From the NCBI RefSeq assembly GCF_000499385.1, contig NW_013654345.1, positions 91,134 to 155,133 on the forward strand: a stretch of DNA of 64,000 nucleotides, written 5' to 3'. Source of the stretch: Eimeria necatrix. Lineage: Eukaryota > Apicomplexa > Conoidasida > Eucoccidiorida > Eimeriidae. Below are positions 61,101 through 64,000 of this stretch, in pieces. A model generated the notes under the pieces. The model searched no databases. It had not been told where the DNA came from and saw only the letters and a list, made by a program, of their open reading frames with translations. The position numbers and the translations under genes were made by a program. How positions within the stretch are numbered: position 1 is the first letter of the stretch; the number at the start of each line of letters is the position of its first letter.

Positions 61101-62801
61101 ACGGACATATCAACCCAAATACTGTACAACAGGAACCTTGTGCAGTTGGGGCTCTGCGCTTTCCGCAACGGCCTCATACAGGATGCCCACGCGTGCCTGT
61201 CGCAGATCTGCCCCAAGCACAAGGAACTGCTGGCTCAGGGCCTGTCTAACCTTAAGAATGTCGAGCGCACGCAGGAGCAGGAACGTGCCGAGAAACGGCG
61301 ACTGTTACCATACCATATGCACATCAGTATGGAGCTTATTGAATGCGTTCACAACATGTATGTCGTTGGATTGCTGTTCGTCTCAAAGCATAGGTCTGAT
61401 TTTTGGTGGTGTAAACCGCAGCGTGCATTGTTATTAATGGCCAGACCGATTGTTTTTGGTTTGTGTGCAGCTGCGCAATGCTCCTTGAGGTGCCTCATAT
61501 GGCCCACGACGCATTTGACCCGAGGAAGCGTCCAATCAGCAAACATTTCCGGCGCATGCTGGAGATGTACGACCGTCAAGCCTTCGTTGGCCCCCCAGAG
61601 AACGCCAGAGAAACTGTCATGGCCGCCACAAAAGCTCTGCAGCGAGGGGATTGGAGCGATTGTGCTCGCCACATTTGGAGCCTTAGCATCTGGGATAAGA
61701 TGTTCAATAAGGAGCACATTCAACAGATGTTGCTGCAGAAGATTAAGGCGGAGGCAATGCGCACTTACATATTCACTGTAAGATGATGCGTGCTTTATTG
61801 CTTTAAATTTGAGGTGGCAGGTATAGTTCTGCTTGTAACAGTTGCTGCGCAAGGGCCCATCCTTGATGTATCCTTGGTGTTGAGATGCCTTGGCTGTTCC
61901 GACTGTTCGCAGTACCTCTCGCTTTACGATTCTTTCGCAATCGGGCAATTGGCGAGCATGTTCGACCTTTCGCTGAATGCCGTCCACTCGATCGTCAGCA
62001 AGGTAAGTGCGGTAAATCATCCGAGCTCGCCATGCTTGCAAAAAACGCATTCTTTAATCTTCCCTGCTTTGTGAGGACTTTGTCAGCGGTGGCGTGCGCA
62101 TGCTATGCGCCGCGACACTAGCGTTTGCCACCGAGGACATGAATGCGCATGCATCTATGCGTTTCCCTTCGTGGATTTCAGATGATGATAAATGAGGAGA
62201 TCCACGCGAGCTGGGACGAGACAAGCCAGTTCATTTTAATCAGTCGCGTCAAGCATACACGGCTTCAGCAGCTGGCACTGACACTTGCGGAAAATGTCGC
62301 GAATGCCGTTGAACAGAACGAGCTGACCCTCAACATGAAAAACCCGAAGTGAGTATTTTTCCGTTCTTTCTGCTTCGGTTTTGCTGTGAGTTGATGTATT
62401 GTGCATCTGTGCACGTATTTATCTGTACGCATCTGTGTATGCATATGTGGAAGAAGATTGATGCGCATACATCTCGCAGGTTTGCTTTAACACACGAGCG
62501 GCGCTTTATGAGAGATGGCGACAGGGCTGGCTGGGGCACTCGTGACCGCGAAGATGGAGGGGGGCACCGCAGCAGACCAGGATTCCGCGGTCGTGCAGGG
62601 CTGAACCCTGTGGGCGCTAGGGGACGCGGTTTGGGTAGGGGGACCTACAGAGGCAGCGGCTTCAGAGGCAACAGAGGAAGCGGGGACTACAGAGGGGATT
62701 ACCGCGGAGAGAGTAGGGGCGATCGTGGAGAGTACAGAGGCAACTCAGATCAGCGAGATCCCTTTCGCATCAAGTTCAGCAGTCCTCTCACATACAATTA
62801 A
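58139..62801 (+). CDS. EIF3C: Translation initiation factor eIF3 subunit c
   Basis: eIF3c is a core PCI-domain subunit of eIF3, which binds the 40S ribosome and eIF1/eIF5 during start-codon selection. Eleven exons fit in phase: 58139-58216, 58695-58872, 58956-59290 (start could be 58968), 59436-59598, 59740-60496, 60613-60749, 60976-61357, 61471-61777, 61913-62002, 62182-62348 and 62480-62801, giving about 971 residues. The start MQSKFWAAGADSLESEYSSE matches the family's aromatic-plus-acidic-serine N-terminus. EQEGVPNFFIRALVELE, the acidic exon 4, LHDDYYQARDLM, QILYNRNLVQLGLCAFRNG, AMLLEVPHMA and SMFDLSLNAVHSIVSK are strong family matches, the last in the PCI winged helix. The last exon adds an Arg/Gly-rich RGG-like tail ending FRIKFSSPLTYN. 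All introns have GT-AG ends. Confidence 0.95.
62600..62760 (+). repeat. RGG/YRG-coding repeat in eIF3c tail
   Basis: Imperfect GGxxACxGAGG-like units encode repeated YRG, FRG and RGD tripeptides near the eIF3c C-terminus. Such Arg-Gly regions commonly bind RNA and can be methylated on arginine. Confidence 0.7.
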
Positions 62802-64000
62802 ATATATTTACGACTCATTCTTACCCATCTATTCGGCTGGGCAGCGATAAAGGCAGCACGCGACCGAATATTTAAGTTCTAGGGCGTTTCGATGTGTAAG
62901 GGTGTATTCTGACTCAGAGGATGTATTGGGCAGCCTTTGCTTAAGGTGTTGCACTGGCAACGCGCATAGACTCGCAGTGGCTGCCACAAAACAGCCACTT
63001 TGCCTTAGTATGAACACAGTAAATTTAAGTGGCGCATATTTTTCCAACAGATAACTGCATTTACTGCTACTGCTGTGTGCTTGCCGAGTCAAGCACTTCC
63101 ATTTCATTCCATTCGTTAGCGTTTAAGCAATTTTACCTGCAGTGTGGATGCTCATTGCTTGCCTCATGGAGCGCGTCTGCTGCGTCTACTTACAGCCGGC
63201 GTCCGATTTGGGATCACCACGATTCTCGCACGAGAAGGCTAGAGTGGACGAAAGCTAGGCACGCCACCCAGCCACTGGTGGTCGGAGTTTCGGCCAACAG
63301 TTTAAGTGTGTGCGTACATCTTGGATATGTGTTGCCAGTATTGTGAGGTGCTTATCCATGCGCATCTCATGAAGTGAACTGAAGTGTGCATGCTGATGGC
63401 ACAATTTCACAGTAGTTATTTGCACATGCTGTGCCGTGGTGCTCAACAAATGAACAGCGTGGTAAACATGTCACCTGTGTTCCTGCCAGCTCCCGTGCAC
63501 CGCGTACCTTGACTTGTTTTTTCGCATTGTTTAGTTCTCCAAGTTCGGGGGTACTCACATTTGACGATTAACACAAATTAATGCGCAGTGTCAGCCTAAC
63601 GGCGTCTGCAGCTCCAAGCAGGTGTTACATCGCGCAGAGACTCCAGCGAGAACAGAAGATATACAGTTGCAGGCTGGCTTTTGCACTAGTGATGGCCGCC
63701 TGTATGGGCAGGGCGGCGAATCAAGTCGTACAGCGAAATGCTTGTCTGAGCTTTTGAAGTGACGCATTGGTTTGGTGTCTTTGCTGCCACTCCCTTGCGG
63801 TGGAGGCTTTTGTGGAGCCTAGGTCGCGTAGTTAGTTGGTCCTTTACAGCCAGTGAACTTTCGAGTTGCGTGGATTCAGCAACAATGTGCTTTTCTGCGG
63901 TCTAGTCGCAATTTTGGTGTTGCCAGGTGCGGTTCGGCCACTCGCCCAACGCAGGGAGTGGATGATCCGTTGCAGCTCACAAGCCTGCGTTCTGCGGGTG
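62802..64000. other. 3' flank of eIF3c, no recognised gene
   Basis: The first few hundred bases are probably the eIF3c 3' UTR. Remaining frames are short and without motifs. The next gene is outside the window or has exons too short to see. Confidence 0.5.

Overview
The window is nuclear DNA of an apicomplexan parasite, most likely an eimeriid coccidian (Eimeria or Cyclospora type). The signs are intron-rich genes with GT-AG introns of about 100-600 bases, in-frame CTG/CAG tracts coding for glutamine, alanine and serine runs, S/A/G-rich insertions in otherwise conserved proteins, and decayed Ty3/gypsy-type retroelement pieces. The genus is inferred. No operons, CRISPR arrays, rRNA or convincing tRNA genes were seen. 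Exon coordinates were worked out by hand from homology, splice dinucleotides and phase.

Layout. 0-1.1 kb: 3' part of a class II CPD photolyase gene (+). 1.1-10.5 kb: gene-poor, with a retropepsin-like relic (5.9-6.2 kb, -) and a short AT-rich island (4.4-4.6 kb). 10.5-11.8 kb: AP-1 mu1 (-, one exon). 11.8-19.2 kb: gene-poor. 19.2-25.1 kb: AP-1 gamma-adaptin (+, 10 exons). 25.8-27.0 kb: protein with three C2HC zinc fingers (-). 28.2-33.4 kb: protein kinase with a signal peptide and a DWG metal-binding motif (+, about 11 exons). 34.1-34.6 kb: fragmentary coding signal (+). 35.6-48.6 kb: SWI2/SNF2 (BRG1-like) remodeller with HSA, helicase and bromodomain (-, about 21 exons). 49.0-50.2 kb: two candidate exons of an unrecognised gene (+). 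50.9-51.4 kb: small secretory membrane protein (-). 51.4-58.1 kb: gene-poor, with a 101-bp-arm inverted repeat and reverse transcriptase and RNase H-end relics. 58.1-62.8 kb: eIF3 subunit c (+, 11 exons). 62.8-64 kb: nothing recognised.

How the genes relate. Gamma-adaptin and mu1, two subunits of the clathrin adaptor AP-1 that sorts cargo at the trans-Golgi network and endosomes, lie about 7.4 kb apart in divergent orientation. Two other genes encode predicted secretory-pathway proteins: the DWG kinase and the small membrane protein. The SNF2 remodeller and eIF3c are general chromatin and translation genes. No obvious new multi-gene system is visible. The observations best worth checking are splice-site irregularities in the SNF2 helicase core, its Walker A variant, the secretory DWG kinase, the inverted repeat, the retroelement relics and the AT-rich island.
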